Shown here: one piece after another, positions 1 to 8,667 of the stretch | Layout of the letters: each line of letters starts with the position of its first letter | Position numbering within the stretch: the stretch's first letter is position 1 | NCBI GenBank assembly: GCA_017396025.1 | Contig: JAFQNF010000040.1 | Span: 47,984 to 111,983, forward strand | Length of the DNA: 64,000 nucleotides | Origin: a bacterium | Lineage (GTDB): Bacteria > Cyanobacteriota > Vampirovibrionia > Gastranaerophilales > Gastranaerophilaceae | Reading direction: 5' to 3' | The notes under the pieces: model-generated | What the model saw: the letters and a program-made list of their open reading frames with translations, nothing else | Database searches by the model: none | Told to the model about the DNA's origin: nothing | Translations under genes and position numbers: made by a program

Positions 1-558
1 TCTTCTTAATCCATCATTCGAGATACCATTAAAAAAGGTTGTAAGAAAATCAGCTTCGGGATTAAGCATTGTTTGTAATATCGATTCTCTAGCTTCATCA
101 TTAGGGTTTAAATACAATATTTTTTGTTTCTTTGGGCTTTTTTCTTTACCATTTACAATAGAAGTTAAAAAGTCTCTTTGCTTAGAATCTTCATCAACAA
201 TCCCTTGTAAAATAGTTTTATATATGGAGACAAAACCATCTAGTTTTTGTTTATCAACACCACCATTTTCATCTAAAAGATACCCATCAATTAATTCAGA
301 ATCAAAATTAAGTTTATAGAGTTTCCCAGAATCTAATGTAATTCTACTTGTAACCATTCTTACATTTTGATTCTTTTTATCAACAAGGTAAAAACTAGGA
401 TTTGAAATACCAAAAGAAATATTATTATACGCTTGTAAGCTAGATAAGGGGCAAGTAGTAAATTTAGATTGTTGATTAATACTTGGTATTTTATCTATTT
501 TTGTAGTTTTACTTGAAAGTTTTATTTCATTTTTTAAATTAATACCGCTAATTTTCAT
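1..558 (-). CDS. Hypothetical protein with N-terminal ISFG tag (partial, cut by window edge)
   Basis: An open frame of 186 codons runs on the minus strand from an ATG at 558 to the window edge, so the C-terminus is missing. A purine-rich stretch (AAAAGG) lies shortly upstream. The product is hydrophilic, has no signal peptide or membrane segment, and matches no family I recognise. Residues 47-50 read ISFG, the short tag that recurs near the N-terminus of several other unknown proteins in this window (16521, 50820, 51675, 57296, 60765). It is divergent from the tRNA-fMet gene. The reading frame is open throughout and its codon use resembles its neighbours, so I think it is a real gene of unknown function. 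Confidence 0.75.
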   Translation of the reverse strand, partial: MKISGINLKNEIKLSSKTTKIDKIPSINQQSKFTTCPLSSLQAYNNISFGISNPSFYLVDKKNQNVRMVTSRITLDSGKLYKLNFDSELIDGYLLDENGGVDKQKLDGFVSIYKTILQGIVDEDSKQRDFLTSIVNGKEKSPKKQKILYLNPNDEARESILQTMLNPEADFLTTFFNGISNDGLRR

Positions 559-670
559 ACAGATTTTACCTTTTGAACATATAAAATCCAAACATATTTA
601 ATATTGCCATAAGATAAAATTATAGGGGTTGATTTTTTATATTCAGCAAATAATAATAGTATTATGTTAG

Positions 671-747
<77 letters not shown>

Positions 748-751
748 TTTT

Positions 752-787
752 AGTGGAAGGCGTAAATACACCTTCCACTTTATTTTT
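752..787 (+). terminator. Rho-independent terminator after tRNA-fMet
   Basis: A 9-bp perfect stem (AGTGGAAGG / CCTTCCACT) with a 10-nt loop is followed by a T-rich run. It lies five bases after the tRNA CCA end. Confidence 0.85.
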
Positions 788-951
788 GGCGTTTTTTAAA
801 TCTTCCATGAACATAAAAAATGGGTTTTTATAGTGTTCGTAAAAGTTTACTTATGTGAATAAGGTAAAGATTTATTGAATAAGAAAGAATAATTTATTTG
901 GTTACTAGATTTGCATTGTATAATTCTCATAATTATAGTTGGGGGATATTT

Positions 952-3252
952 ATGAACAAAATATTAAATCGAAAAAAACATACTCCTATAAATACATACA
1001 ATGAAGATATTTTAGACTTGGATTTATTTATTGATGGTATTCAAACAGAAATTCTACAAGCATTTTCATCTAAAGATAACTATACAATAGGAATTGTTAG
1101 CAATTGGGGTGATGGAAAATCATCCGTAGTAAACTTGTTGATAGAAAAATTATTAAAAAAATCAAAATTACTAAAAGGACAGATATTTTCTCATATAATT
1201 TTGTTTGCATCTGCACTTGTATTACCATCTATCTGGATATTTTTTAATTGGCAAAATATTATTAAATTTTTTACCATAAATTTGATTCTTATTTTGGGTG
1301 TGATAGCTTTATTTTTATTCGTTTTTCATAGAAAGATATATGATATTTCTTTATTTATATGGGATAAAATAGTAAAAATATTCTATAAAAAGGATATTGT
1401 TATTATAAGATTTTCACCTTGGAGTTTATCAAATATAAATCAAATTTATACAGAATATTTAAGTTCTTTAGCAAAAAATCTTGATTCTTCTTCATCTCTT
1501 TTTCCTAGTTTATTATTGTTATATACGGAAACCCTTTTACAAAAAGATTTATCTTTTTTAAAAAAATACATTAAAACAGAAAAAAGTATAGAAGAATTAA
1601 AAGATGAAATTTCTAATTTATTAATAAAAACATCTCGAAAAATCATAGTTATAATAGATGATGTTGATAGAATTAATGGCATAGAAATTTATAACCTATT
1701 TAAATTAATAGGAAGTGTTGCAAATTTTCCTAATATAGTAAACATAATTGCATATGATAAACATTATGTATGCACAGAATTAAACAATTATTTAAATAAA
1801 GAAGAAAACTCAATATCCAATGCTAATCAATATTTGAAAAAAATAATTAATAAAGAATTTATGTTGCCTAAAATCAGTAATGCAAAACTATATGAAATAT
1901 TTGCTAGTGAATTAAAATCAATCATTGGCGCAACAAATTTAAATGTTTATAATGAACAAGAACTAAAATATAATTATATCAATACTATTGGTTTCTATAT
2001 TCAAAATATCAGAGATTTAAAACTATTATTAAATGCATTTGAATTCCATTATTCTATTTTCAAAATAAGAGGTATAAACATAAATATAATTGACCTTTTG
2101 TTAGTAACTACATTAAGAGTTTTTAAATATGAATTATGGTTAGAATTATATGAGTATAAGCAAAAACAAGATTATAATATTGGTGGAATAAATTTTATAA
2201 CAAATTCAAATAATGATGAAATTAATTTCCCTGATTTTGCTAATCTTGAATTTGAAAACAAAAACATTATCGCTACTCTTATTAAACCTGAATATAGGGG
2301 ATGTTCACCAATTAACGATAGATATAAATATGATATTAAACGTTTTGGAGTAAATTTAGAGACAACAAATCTTTATTTTGAATTTAATCCACCATATTCA
2401 AATATAGAAAATATAATTAAAGCGATAATATCTGAAAAAATTGATATGCAAATCTTTGAAAAAGATACTTCCGAAGATGTTTATAGTTCTGATTTTTATG
2501 ATTTATTGTTTTCCAGACAATATGAACACCTATGGACTGCAAAAACAATATTTAATCTTATTGAAATTTGCTTGTTTTGCAATATAAAAATAAAATTCCC
2601 AAAATATAATTTTATTTTCTTTTTTGAGAGAGACAAACATTATATGAATGGAATTTCAGTAGAAAACTTTACTAATTATTTACTGGAATTATCATTATTG
2701 AAAAATATAGATATCAATATGTTTATCTATATAATTCATGGTTATTTTATATATTCAAGTTCAAACAGTCATCACGAAAACGATATTCCTATTAATGAAG
2801 TACCTTATTTTCATAAATTAAGTGATTTTATTATAAGCAGACTTCTCATATGTAAAATAGACTTGTTTGAATTCGATAATATAATACATTTGCTCACTAG
2901 ATTTTCTAAATATGATAAAGAATATCAAAGTTTAATTCTTTGTAAATTTGAACAACAAATCAAAGATATTGATAATGATGAACTATTAAACTTTATAATG
3001 AAATATAAGGAAATTTCAAATACTAGTAATGGTGATGAAATATACTTTGATTCTTTTATGAAATATATATGCAAAAATGAAATAAGAGAGATACTAAAAA
3101 ACAAATTATTATCAATACAAAAAAATGAAGAAATAATAAAAAATAATAATTACGTTGATACATATAAATATGGTCTAAGTGGAGAACATAAAGAAACACA
3201 TCTTGTTGAATATTTATTAGATTTTTATTTTAAAGAAGTAAACATCAAATAA
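952..3252 (+). CDS. KAP family P-loop NTPase, membrane-anchored
   Basis: A 766-aa protein of the KAP (Kidins220/ARMS-PifA) NTPase family. Residues 51-58 hold a Walker A (NWGDGKSS). Two hydrophobic segments follow at about 77-98 and 104-123, the KAP-typical membrane insertion inside the P-loop domain. The family motif around RFSPW is near 146, and a Walker B (VIIDDVDRI) lies near 230-238. The roughly 500-residue C-terminal part is Asn/Ile/Tyr-rich and unrecognised. I chose the ATG at 952 because GGGGGAT precedes it; the frame can be opened at a TTG (898) but that lacks a ribosome site. KAP proteins include the F-plasmid phage-exclusion protein PifA. The location in a tRNA-flanked island fits a defence role, but that is inference. 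Confidence 0.88.
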   Translation: MNKILNRKKHTPINTYNEDILDLDLFIDGIQTEILQAFSSKDNYTIGIVSNWGDGKSSVVNLLIEKLLKKSKLLKGQIFSHIILFASALVLPSIWIFFNWQNIIKFFTINLILILGVIALFLFVFHRKIYDISLFIWDKIVKIFYKKDIVIIRFSPWSLSNINQIYTEYLSSLAKNLDSSSSLFPSLLLLYTETLLQKDLSFLKKYIKTEKSIEELKDEISNLLIKTSRKIIVIIDDVDRINGIEIYNLFKLIGSVANFPNIVNIIAYDKHYVCTELNNYLNKEENSISNANQYLKKIINKEFMLPKISNAKLYEIFASELKSIIGATNLNVYNEQELKYNYINTIGFYIQNIRDLKLLLNAFEFHYSIFKIRGININIIDLLLVTTLRVFKYELWLELYEYKQKQDYNIGGINFITNSNNDEINFPDFANLEFENKNIIATLIKPEYRGCSPINDRYKYDIKRFGVNLETTNLYFEFNPPYSNIENIIKAIISEKIDMQIFEKDTSEDVYSSDFYDLLFSRQYEHLWTAKTIFNLIEICLFCNIKIKFPKYNFIFFFERDKHYMNGISVENFTNYLLELSLLKNIDINMFIYIIHGYFIYSSSNSHHENDIPINEVPYFHKLSDFIISRLLICKIDLFEFDNIIHLLTRFSKYDKEYQSLILCKFEQQIKDIDNDELLNFIMKYKEISNTSNGDEIYFDSFMKYICKNEIREILKNKLLSIQKNEEIIKNNNYVDTYKYGLSGEHKETHLVEYLLDFYFKEVNIK

Positions 3253-3530
3253 AATCATCATTAAAATTACTTATGTTTCACATACCAAGCACCACGAGTT
3301 TTTTATATTTCATCCAAACAGTTTCAAAGTCTTTAACAAAAAATGGGTCATAAATGGGTCATTTTTCAATAATATAAAAAACATCCAACAACCTATAATT
3401 ACTATCATTATTGAAACTTAGACTATATTATAATTTTGTTAAAAATGGGTCATAGTAGGAAAATGGTTAAATATTTTTATATCTAATAATTTATACAAAT
3501 TCTATATTTTAAATAGATTTTTTAATTTTT

Positions 3531-3647
3531 CATTAGAAAAAGTGTAATAAAGTATCAAATATTCGTTAGAAAAAGTGTGAACGACCATTGAATTTTCGTT
3601 AGAAAAAGTGTAATATTATATTAGATTTTCGTTAGAAAAAATGTAAA
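3531..3647 (+). repeat. Four 33-bp-periodic direct repeats upstream of the AAA_14 ATPase
   Basis: A conserved core close to CGTTAGAAAAAGTGTAA starts at 3531, 3564, 3597 and 3630, so the period is exactly 33 bp. The roughly 15 bp between cores vary. The core with flanking bases contains a small dyad, TTTTC-gtta-GAAAA. The array ends 15 bp before the ATG of the ATPase gene. Two further units with the same 33-bp spacing lie at 5565 and 5598. The rest of the 3253-3530 gap holds three copies of AAATGGGTCAT and no gene that I can support. Confidence 0.85.
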
Positions 3648-3661
3648 AGTGGTGTTTAAAT

Positions 3662-4963
3662 ATGGATAGAATAGCTCTAAAACAGTTAAAAGAATGGAAA
3701 AACAAAAAGAATAGAAAACCATTAATAATCCAAGGTGCAAGACAAGTTGGAAAAACTTGGTTAATGAAAGAGTTTGGAAGTCAAGAATATAAAAAAATTG
3801 TCTATGTTAGTTTTGATAGAAACGAAAGTCTAAAAGCAACATTTACAAATACTGTTGATGTATCTGTTCTTATTGCTGCACTTGAAATAGATTCTGGTAT
3901 AAAAATTACTGCTAAAGATACTTTGATAATCCTTGATGAGATTCAAGAGTGTCCAGAAGCACTAACAACACTAAAATATTTTAATGAAAATGCACCAGAG
4001 TTTCACATTTTAGTTGCTGGTAGTTTATTAGGTGTTTCACTACATAAAGGAACTGGGTTCCCTGTTGGCAAAGTAGATTTTATGACTTTATATCCACTAA
4101 ATTTTATAGAGTTTCTTAATGCTATTGGTGAAGATAGATTCTCAAAAATAATAGAAGAAAAGAATTACGAATTAATTTCTTCATTTGCAGAGAAGATAAC
4201 ATATTTATTAAAGCACTACTATTATATTGGTGGTATGCCAGAAGTTGTTCAAAACTATGTTAATGAAAAAGACTATAACGAAGTAAGAAAATTACAAGAG
4301 AATATCCTCATCTCTTACGAACAAGATTTTTCAAAACATACTTCTCCTTATATGGCAGAAAAAATAAGAGGTCTATGGAACTCTATACCATCGCAACTAG
4401 CAAAAGAAAATAAAAAGTTTGTATATGGTGCTATAAAACAAGGTGCGAGAGCAAAAGAATATAAAGAAGGAATAAATTGGCTTAGAGATTCTGGACTTAT
4501 TTATAAGGTTAATAGAATAACAAAGCCAGATTTACCAATAAAAGCATATGAAGATTTAGAAGCATTTAAATTGTATCTGATGGATGTAGGTTTATTAGGT
4601 GCGTTATCTAATCTTAGTGCTAAAACAATAATTGATGGAGATAGAATTTTTACAGAGTTTAAAGGCTCATTAACTGAACAATATGTTTTACAACAATTAA
4701 AGAGTGAATCAAAGAAATCAGTAAACTATTGGACAAGTCGTTCTAATGTTGCTGAATTAGATTTTGTTGTTCAAATTGATAATAATGTTGTACCTATAGA
4801 AGTAAAAGCAGAAACGAACTTAAAAGCGAAAAGTTTGGCTCAATATAGAAAAGAATATAACCCAGCAAAAGTAGTAAGAACATCGTTAGCTAATTTTAGA
4901 ATTGATGATGGATTATATAATATCCCTCTATATATGATAGGACAATTAGAAAGTATCTTATAA
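3662..4963 (+). CDS. AAA_14 / DUF4143 ATPase with PD-(D/E)xK-like C-terminus
   Basis: A 433-aa ATPase. The N-terminal AAA_14 domain has a Walker A (GARQVGKT, about residues 26-33), a Walker B (LIILDEIQ) near 95, and a sensor strand ending in AGS near 120. The C-terminal DUF4143 domain ends with a restriction-nuclease-like signature (AELDFVV then PIEVKAE, about 360-385). Proteins of this family are widespread, often strain-variable, and mostly uncharacterised. Length and domain order are complete. The upstream 33-bp repeats could be its operator. It lies inside the tRNA-fMet-flanked segment with the KAP ATPase. Confidence 0.9.
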   Translation: MDRIALKQLKEWKNKKNRKPLIIQGARQVGKTWLMKEFGSQEYKKIVYVSFDRNESLKATFTNTVDVSVLIAALEIDSGIKITAKDTLIILDEIQECPEALTTLKYFNENAPEFHILVAGSLLGVSLHKGTGFPVGKVDFMTLYPLNFIEFLNAIGEDRFSKIIEEKNYELISSFAEKITYLLKHYYYIGGMPEVVQNYVNEKDYNEVRKLQENILISYEQDFSKHTSPYMAEKIRGLWNSIPSQLAKENKKFVYGAIKQGARAKEYKEGINWLRDSGLIYKVNRITKPDLPIKAYEDLEAFKLYLMDVGLLGALSNLSAKTIIDGDRIFTEFKGSLTEQYVLQQLKSESKKSVNYWTSRSNVAELDFVVQIDNNVVPIEVKAETNLKAKSLAQYRKEYNPAKVVRTSLANFRIDDGLYNIPLYMIGQLESIL

Positions 4964-4974
4964 GTCTTACCTAA

Positions 4975-5020
4975 TAAAAAAGGCAGACCCATTTTAGCAT
5001 TGCAAAGAGGCTTGGTCTGC
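4975..5020 (-). terminator. Terminator for the minus-strand gene ending at 5101
   Basis: An inverted repeat (GCAGACC / GGTCTGC) with a long loop is flanked on its left by an A-run, which reads as a T-run on the minus strand. A second palindrome, AACCTTAAA-catta-TTTAAGGTT (5079-5101), overlaps the stop codon of that gene. Confidence 0.5.
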
Positions 5021-5100
5021 ACTAATACTGTAATTATAACAAGAATAAGTTTCTTATTCAATGTAACCCAATTATATTAACCTTAAACATTATTTAAGGT

Positions 5101-5367
5101 TTACTTTCCTATGTACTTATAGATGGCTCTTCTGTTTCCTCTACCTGGTCTATACTCAAACTTTTTCGTACGCTTGATTATACCTTTTTTAATTAGGTCT
5201 TTTATAAGCCACGAGCATTGTTCGGGTGATAAATCGGAGATTTTTTCCATGGAAACCCTCGTAAACTCCTTTCTCTTTTTTATCCACAAAATTATAGCGA
5301 CTGAAGATGCCTTCACGACTTGTTTTGTATATTTCCACTTACATGTTTTGTAAACTCCCGCAACCAA
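5101..5367 (-). CDS. Small winged-helix-like protein, possibly 5'-truncated
   Basis: An 88-residue frame with a basic, helix-rich composition. Residues about 22-65 look like a winged-helix DNA-binding domain: a first helix (SSVAIILWIKK), then SPEQCSWLIKDLIKKG as candidate recognition helices. It ends in a basic wing (YRPGRGNRRAIYKY). The only available upstream start is a TTG at 5367, inside the duplicated tRNA 3' end. The first ATG (5250) would remove helix 1. This suggests that the original 5' end was replaced when the island boundary formed, leaving a fragment or a re-started gene. A hairpin follows on the minus strand. Confidence 0.5.
   Translation of the reverse strand: MVAGVYKTCKWKYTKQVVKASSVAIILWIKKRKEFTRVSMEKISDLSPEQCSWLIKDLIKKGIIKRTKKFEYRPGRGNRRAIYKYIGK
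5355..5366 (+). repeat. Putative attachment-site repeat, right copy
   Basis: Identical 12-bp copy of the tRNA-fMet 3' end (CTCCCGCAACCA), in the same orientation, 4.6 kb downstream of the tRNA. It is followed within a few bases by a terminator hairpin, as the intact tRNA is. Confidence 0.65.
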
Positions 5368-5370
5368 TTA

Positions 5371-5399
5371 AAGGAAGTCGAAAGACTTCCTTATTTTTT
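5371..5399 (+). terminator. Terminator after the duplicated tRNA 3' end
   Basis: A 9-bp stem (AAGGAAGTC / GACTTCCTT) closed by GAAA is followed by TTATTTTTT. It was probably the ancestral tRNA-fMet terminator displaced by the insertion. Confidence 0.85.
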
Positions 5400-5446
5400 G
5401 TAGCATTTTTCTCATAGTTCACGAGGCACACTCTCCGCCCATTCAT

Positions 5447-5469
5447 TTCGAACACCCCAGCTTCCGCAA
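5447..5469 (+). repeat. Degenerate third copy of the tRNA 3' half
   Basis: TTCGAAC followed by CAGCTTCCGCAA resembles the T-arm and acceptor 3' strand of tRNA-fMet (GGTTCAAATCCAGCTCCCGCAA) with changes. An imperfect hairpin follows. It looks like an older, decayed attachment site, which would imply repeated insertion at this tRNA. Nothing else is evident in 5400-5560. Confidence 0.4.
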
Positions 5470-5560
5470 TTAATTATAGAAGATCAAAAGATTTCTTTAA
5501 TTATTGTAAATACCTAATAATACCTAATTTTATCTAATATTATTTAATATATAAAATAAA

Positions 5561-5615
5561 TTTTCGTTAGAAAAAATGGCAAAATCCATCCAACTTTCGT
5601 TAGAAAAATGTGTAA
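5561..5615 (+). repeat. Second locus of the 33-bp-spaced repeat (two units)
   Basis: Cores CGTTAGAAAAAATGG (5565) and CGTTAGAAAAATGTGTAA (5598) are again exactly 33 bp apart. They match the array at 3531-3647 and lie upstream of the LuxR-type gene. Confidence 0.75.
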
Positions 5616-5689
5616 TTTTTTATTTTTTTTCCGCATGGTTATTTTTCATTAGCCAACGGAGCTATTTTTTTAGTTCTATAGAGCTAGAA

Positions 5690-5711
5690 AAATTAGGCAA
5701 CTGCCTAATTT
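5690..5711 (+). promoter_or_regulatory. Perfect inverted repeat upstream of the LuxR-type gene
   Basis: A 9-bp perfect inverted repeat (AAATTAGGC-aact-GCCTAATTT) ends 33 bp before the start codon and overlaps the expected -35 zone. It could be an operator or an RNA hairpin. No T-run follows directly. Confidence 0.45.
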
Positions 5712-5743
5712 ATTACAAAATTTTAGCTTTTTATGATTATTTA

Positions 5744-6031
5744 ATGGAATCAAGAAGAAAATTATCAATTTTAGATAATAATTTCACGAATAAAGATATT
5801 CTAACGTCAAGAGAAATAGAATATCTTTCCTTGGTTGCATTAGGTTATAAAAATAACGTTATTGCGCAAACTTTATCTGTAACACAAAGTACTGTTAAAA
5901 AAACATTAGAAAATATTTTTAAAAAATTAAAAGCTAAAGACCGAACAAATGCAGTAACCATTGCTTTTGTTCACAATTTTCTTTCCGTACAAAACTTATA
6001 TAATTTCATCGAAAATCACAATTTAAAATAA
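5744..6031 (+). CDS. LuxR/GerE-type helix-turn-helix regulator
   Basis: A 95-aa protein consisting almost entirely of a GerE-type DNA-binding domain. LTSREIEYLSLVALGYKNNVIA (about residues 20-41) is the classic LuxR-C start, and the recognition helix follows around TQSTVKKTLENIFKKL. There is no receiver domain. A longer frame opens at 5576, but its first 56 residues are low-complexity and overlap the 33-bp repeats. The ATG at 5744 instead has TATGAT exactly six bases upstream, which predicts a leaderless transcript like several other genes here. Stand-alone GerE proteins usually act as small transcription regulators; the targets are unknown. Confidence 0.8.
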   Translation: MESRRKLSILDNNFTNKDILTSREIEYLSLVALGYKNNVIAQTLSVTQSTVKKTLENIFKKLKAKDRTNAVTIAFVHNFLSVQNLYNFIENHNLK

Positions 6032-6128
6032 AGTTCAAAATACAATTCTTTTATAATAATTATATTAAATTCCCTGTCATTCCTCTTTGTGATACAATTA
6101 AGTAGATAAATTGACTAGGGAGATATTT

Positions 6129-8402
6129 ATGACAAGCCAAACATTTCTAGAACAAGAATTATATAAATCAGTAGAAAAAAATACTCCAGATTACATAAAA
6201 AATAACAAATATATTGATATAGATAATAAAGAAGAATTTACTTTTGTTCTTAAAAAAGAACATCTTTCACCATATAATGAAACAACAAATCCTGAAGGTT
6301 TAAACCTTGATAATTGGTTAAAAAACTACGAAAAAGAAGCAGCTGTTTCAACAGCTGGCATACGTGGACCACAAAATATTTTATTTCCTTATGATGTTCG
6401 TTTCCCAATCAATATTATGGGTATTATGCTTGCAACTTATGCAAAAGCACTAGTTGCCAAAGAAAAATATCAAGGTAAAAAGTTAATTAAATTAGCGGGC
6501 AGAGAAGTAAGATACAATTCTGATAAATTTTTAGATTTAATTGCAAGAGTTCAAGCTGCTCAAGGCATTGAAACACTTACAACTTACGAAAGAAAAACAA
6601 TGCCAATTTGGATGGCTTCATTCTTATGCTTCAAGTTAGACTTGCTTGGCGGTGAATACATTACATCAAGCCACGGCATTAGCGTTAAAAATGCTACAAA
6701 AGACTTAAATTCACAAGGTAGCCAATATTTACCAGAAGAATCTATGGAATTTGTAGACAAAATCAAAGAAGTATTTGAAACAGTAAAAAAAGAAGGCAAA
6801 TACGAAATTAAAATTGCAAAATCTGATGATGAATTAATCAATGAATCATTTATGAAAACAATCAATGATGGTATTGATTTATACAAAGAATACTTAGAAC
6901 ACGGCGTTGCAAACAAAGAAAACTTAGAACTTATCAACGATTTAAAAGAAAAAGTTATTATTGAAAATGTTGGTGGTAGCGCATACAACACTTTAAGCAA
7001 AATTTTAGAAGCATTTAAGGTTAGCGATAAATTCGTGTGGATGAACATAGAAGAAGATCCTTTCTTCCACGGAATTGGCAAATATGATACTGATCCTAAA
7101 GGCAATAAATGTTTCTATGATTATTCCGTTGACGCTACTGTTTTAGGCAAAAAACAAGATGGAGACGCATACTTCCCTGTTATCGATACTTTAAATTACA
7201 GCGAAAAATTAAAGCAATATCCTGTTGGAACTGTTGTATTAATTACAGACCCAGACCACGATCGTTTGACAGTTTGCCAAATCGAAAATACACAATCAAT
7301 CGATTTTTTGAATAAAACAGGCATTAGCTATGCTGAATTAGATGGCGATAGAATACTTTGCGTTTATACAGCAAACCAATCATTCTTGTTAATTATGGAT
7401 TTCTGGGCGAAACAATTAAAAGCTTCTGGACAATGGAACAACCACCCACGCTTTATGATTAAAACAACTGCAAGCGCAAAATCTTGGGATGAGTGGGCTA
7501 AATTTAACGGCGTGAATGTTGTTAATGTTCCTGTTGGTTTCAAAGAAATTGCAAACATAATGAAAAAAGTTGAAAAACAAATTATCGATAATCCAACAAA
7601 AGATGTTGTTGTAACAGATGTATTTGGAAAAGAAGTAAACTTGGGTGTAAATCCGAGAATGATTTTTGGTGGCGAAGAATCTGGCGGTATGATTATCGGT
7701 GCTGAAGAATTGATTAAGTCAAAAGCTGGCAGAATTGCTATTGCAATGAGAGAAAAGAGCGCATCAGAAGCTATTATTGTTGCTTCTGCTCTTGCTTCTA
7801 AACTAGAACAAGAAGGAAAAACTCTATCTGTTGCGTTAGATGAAATTTTCACATCAAACAACATTATTGCAAAATATGATATGAGGGAAGATATCGCATA
7901 CTACAATGAATCGGAACCAGATATCGTAAAATTGACTCAAGCAAAAAAAGATGGTGAAGCACTAAGAACAAAAAATGATTTATTTTATTTAACAATGGCT
8001 TTAGCTGAATTTGACGGCAAAATCACTTTAGATAATGTTAAATCAATTTTAAAATCAACATTCCCTACACTAAACTTTGATAACTTGATTGATATCAAGT
8101 TTGTAGGTGATGGCACATTCTTACAATTTACAGATAAATTCATTGAAATTCGCCCTTCTGGTACAGACGCAAAAACAAAAGCGTATGGTGCTGGTAGCAA
8201 CAAAGAAAATATCTCAGAATTTGCAAAATTATTAGGCAACTATTCGGGTGATGTAAATGAAGAATATCTTGCACTAATTGAGAAAGATTACTACAATAAT
8301 GCTAAAGATAAATCTATGGAAGAATATTTAAAATTCACTAATAAAGATTTCGATGATAGAACATTTGAAATACCAGATTATTCAAAAACACTTAATATAT
8401 AG
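6129..8402 (+). CDS. Alpha-D-phosphohexomutase (phosphoglucomutase/phosphomannomutase type)
   Basis: A 757-aa member of the phosphohexomutase superfamily that interconverts hexose 1- and 6-phosphates. The catalytic serine loop is TSSHG (Ser about 181), a variant of the usual TASHNP. The metal-binding loop is DPDHDR (near 377-382), the sugar-binding motif GEESGG lies near 516, and the phosphate loop is RPSGTD near 678. At 757 residues it is longer than ordinary 450-600-aa enzymes, with an extended N-terminus and C-terminus. The start is the ATG behind AGGGAGA. It probably supplies sugar phosphates for glycogen or envelope synthesis. The PC4-like gene follows 18 bp later, so the two may be co-transcribed. 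Confidence 0.88.
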   Translation: MTSQTFLEQELYKSVEKNTPDYIKNNKYIDIDNKEEFTFVLKKEHLSPYNETTNPEGLNLDNWLKNYEKEAAVSTAGIRGPQNILFPYDVRFPINIMGIMLATYAKALVAKEKYQGKKLIKLAGREVRYNSDKFLDLIARVQAAQGIETLTTYERKTMPIWMASFLCFKLDLLGGEYITSSHGISVKNATKDLNSQGSQYLPEESMEFVDKIKEVFETVKKEGKYEIKIAKSDDELINESFMKTINDGIDLYKEYLEHGVANKENLELINDLKEKVIIENVGGSAYNTLSKILEAFKVSDKFVWMNIEEDPFFHGIGKYDTDPKGNKCFYDYSVDATVLGKKQDGDAYFPVIDTLNYSEKLKQYPVGTVVLITDPDHDRLTVCQIENTQSIDFLNKTGISYAELDGDRILCVYTANQSFLLIMDFWAKQLKASGQWNNHPRFMIKTTASAKSWDEWAKFNGVNVVNVPVGFKEIANIMKKVEKQIIDNPTKDVVVTDVFGKEVNLGVNPRMIFGGEESGGMIIGAEELIKSKAGRIAIAMREKSASEAIIVASALASKLEQEGKTLSVALDEIFTSNNIIAKYDMREDIAYYNESEPDIVKLTQAKKDGEALRTKNDLFYLTMALAEFDGKITLDNVKSILKSTFPTLNFDNLIDIKFVGDGTFLQFTDKFIEIRPSGTDAKTKAYGAGSNKENISEFAKLLGNYSGDVNEEYLALIEKDYYNNAKDKSMEEYLKFTNKDFDDRTFEIPDYSKTLNI

Positions 8403-8420
8403 TTTGAGAGGAAGAAACAA

Positions 8421-8666
8421 ATGGCAGAAGAAGCAAAAATTTTAGCTACTATTCCAAGAAGCGCAACAGAACAATTACAAATCAGTATTAATTCTTACAA
8501 AGAGAAAAAATACTTAGATATGAGAATTTACTACACAACTGATGACGGCGCAAATTGGCTTCCTACAAAGAAAGGTGTTACAGTTTCTCCAGATAATTTA
8601 CCATTATTAAAAGACGCTGTTGAAGAAGCTATGCAAGAACTTTTAAGTGAATTAGAAGAAGAATAA
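8421..8666 (+). CDS. PC4/p15-type single-stranded DNA-binding coactivator homolog
   Basis: An 81-aa protein matching the PC4 (transcriptional coactivator p15) fold. The central motif is YLDMRIYYTTDDG followed by W-x-PTKKGVTV and a C-terminal helix ending in a poly-acidic tail. Bacterial PC4-like proteins bind single-stranded DNA and RNA and are often small and abundant. A GAGAGGAAG ribosome site precedes the ATG. It is followed after one base by the GTG start of the next gene. Confidence 0.88.
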   Translation: MAEEAKILATIPRSATEQLQISINSYKEKKYLDMRIYYTTDDGANWLPTKKGVTVSPDNLPLLKDAVEEAMQELLSELEEE

Positions 8667-8667
8667 T

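Noticed and set aside
898..951. Upstream TTG start for the KAP ATPase
   Set aside because: No ribosome site there, whereas the ATG at 952 has GGGGGAT just upstream and begins the conserved N-terminus.
3531..3647. CRISPR-like array
   Set aside because: Repeats are about 18 bp with ~15-bp AT-rich intervals and no cas genes nearby. Cores also vary between units. An operator or iteron-type repeat fits better.
5576..5743. Longer N-terminus for the LuxR-type regulator
   Set aside because: The extra residues are encoded by the 33-bp repeats and low-complexity DNA. The ATG at 5744 has a well-placed TATGAT box.
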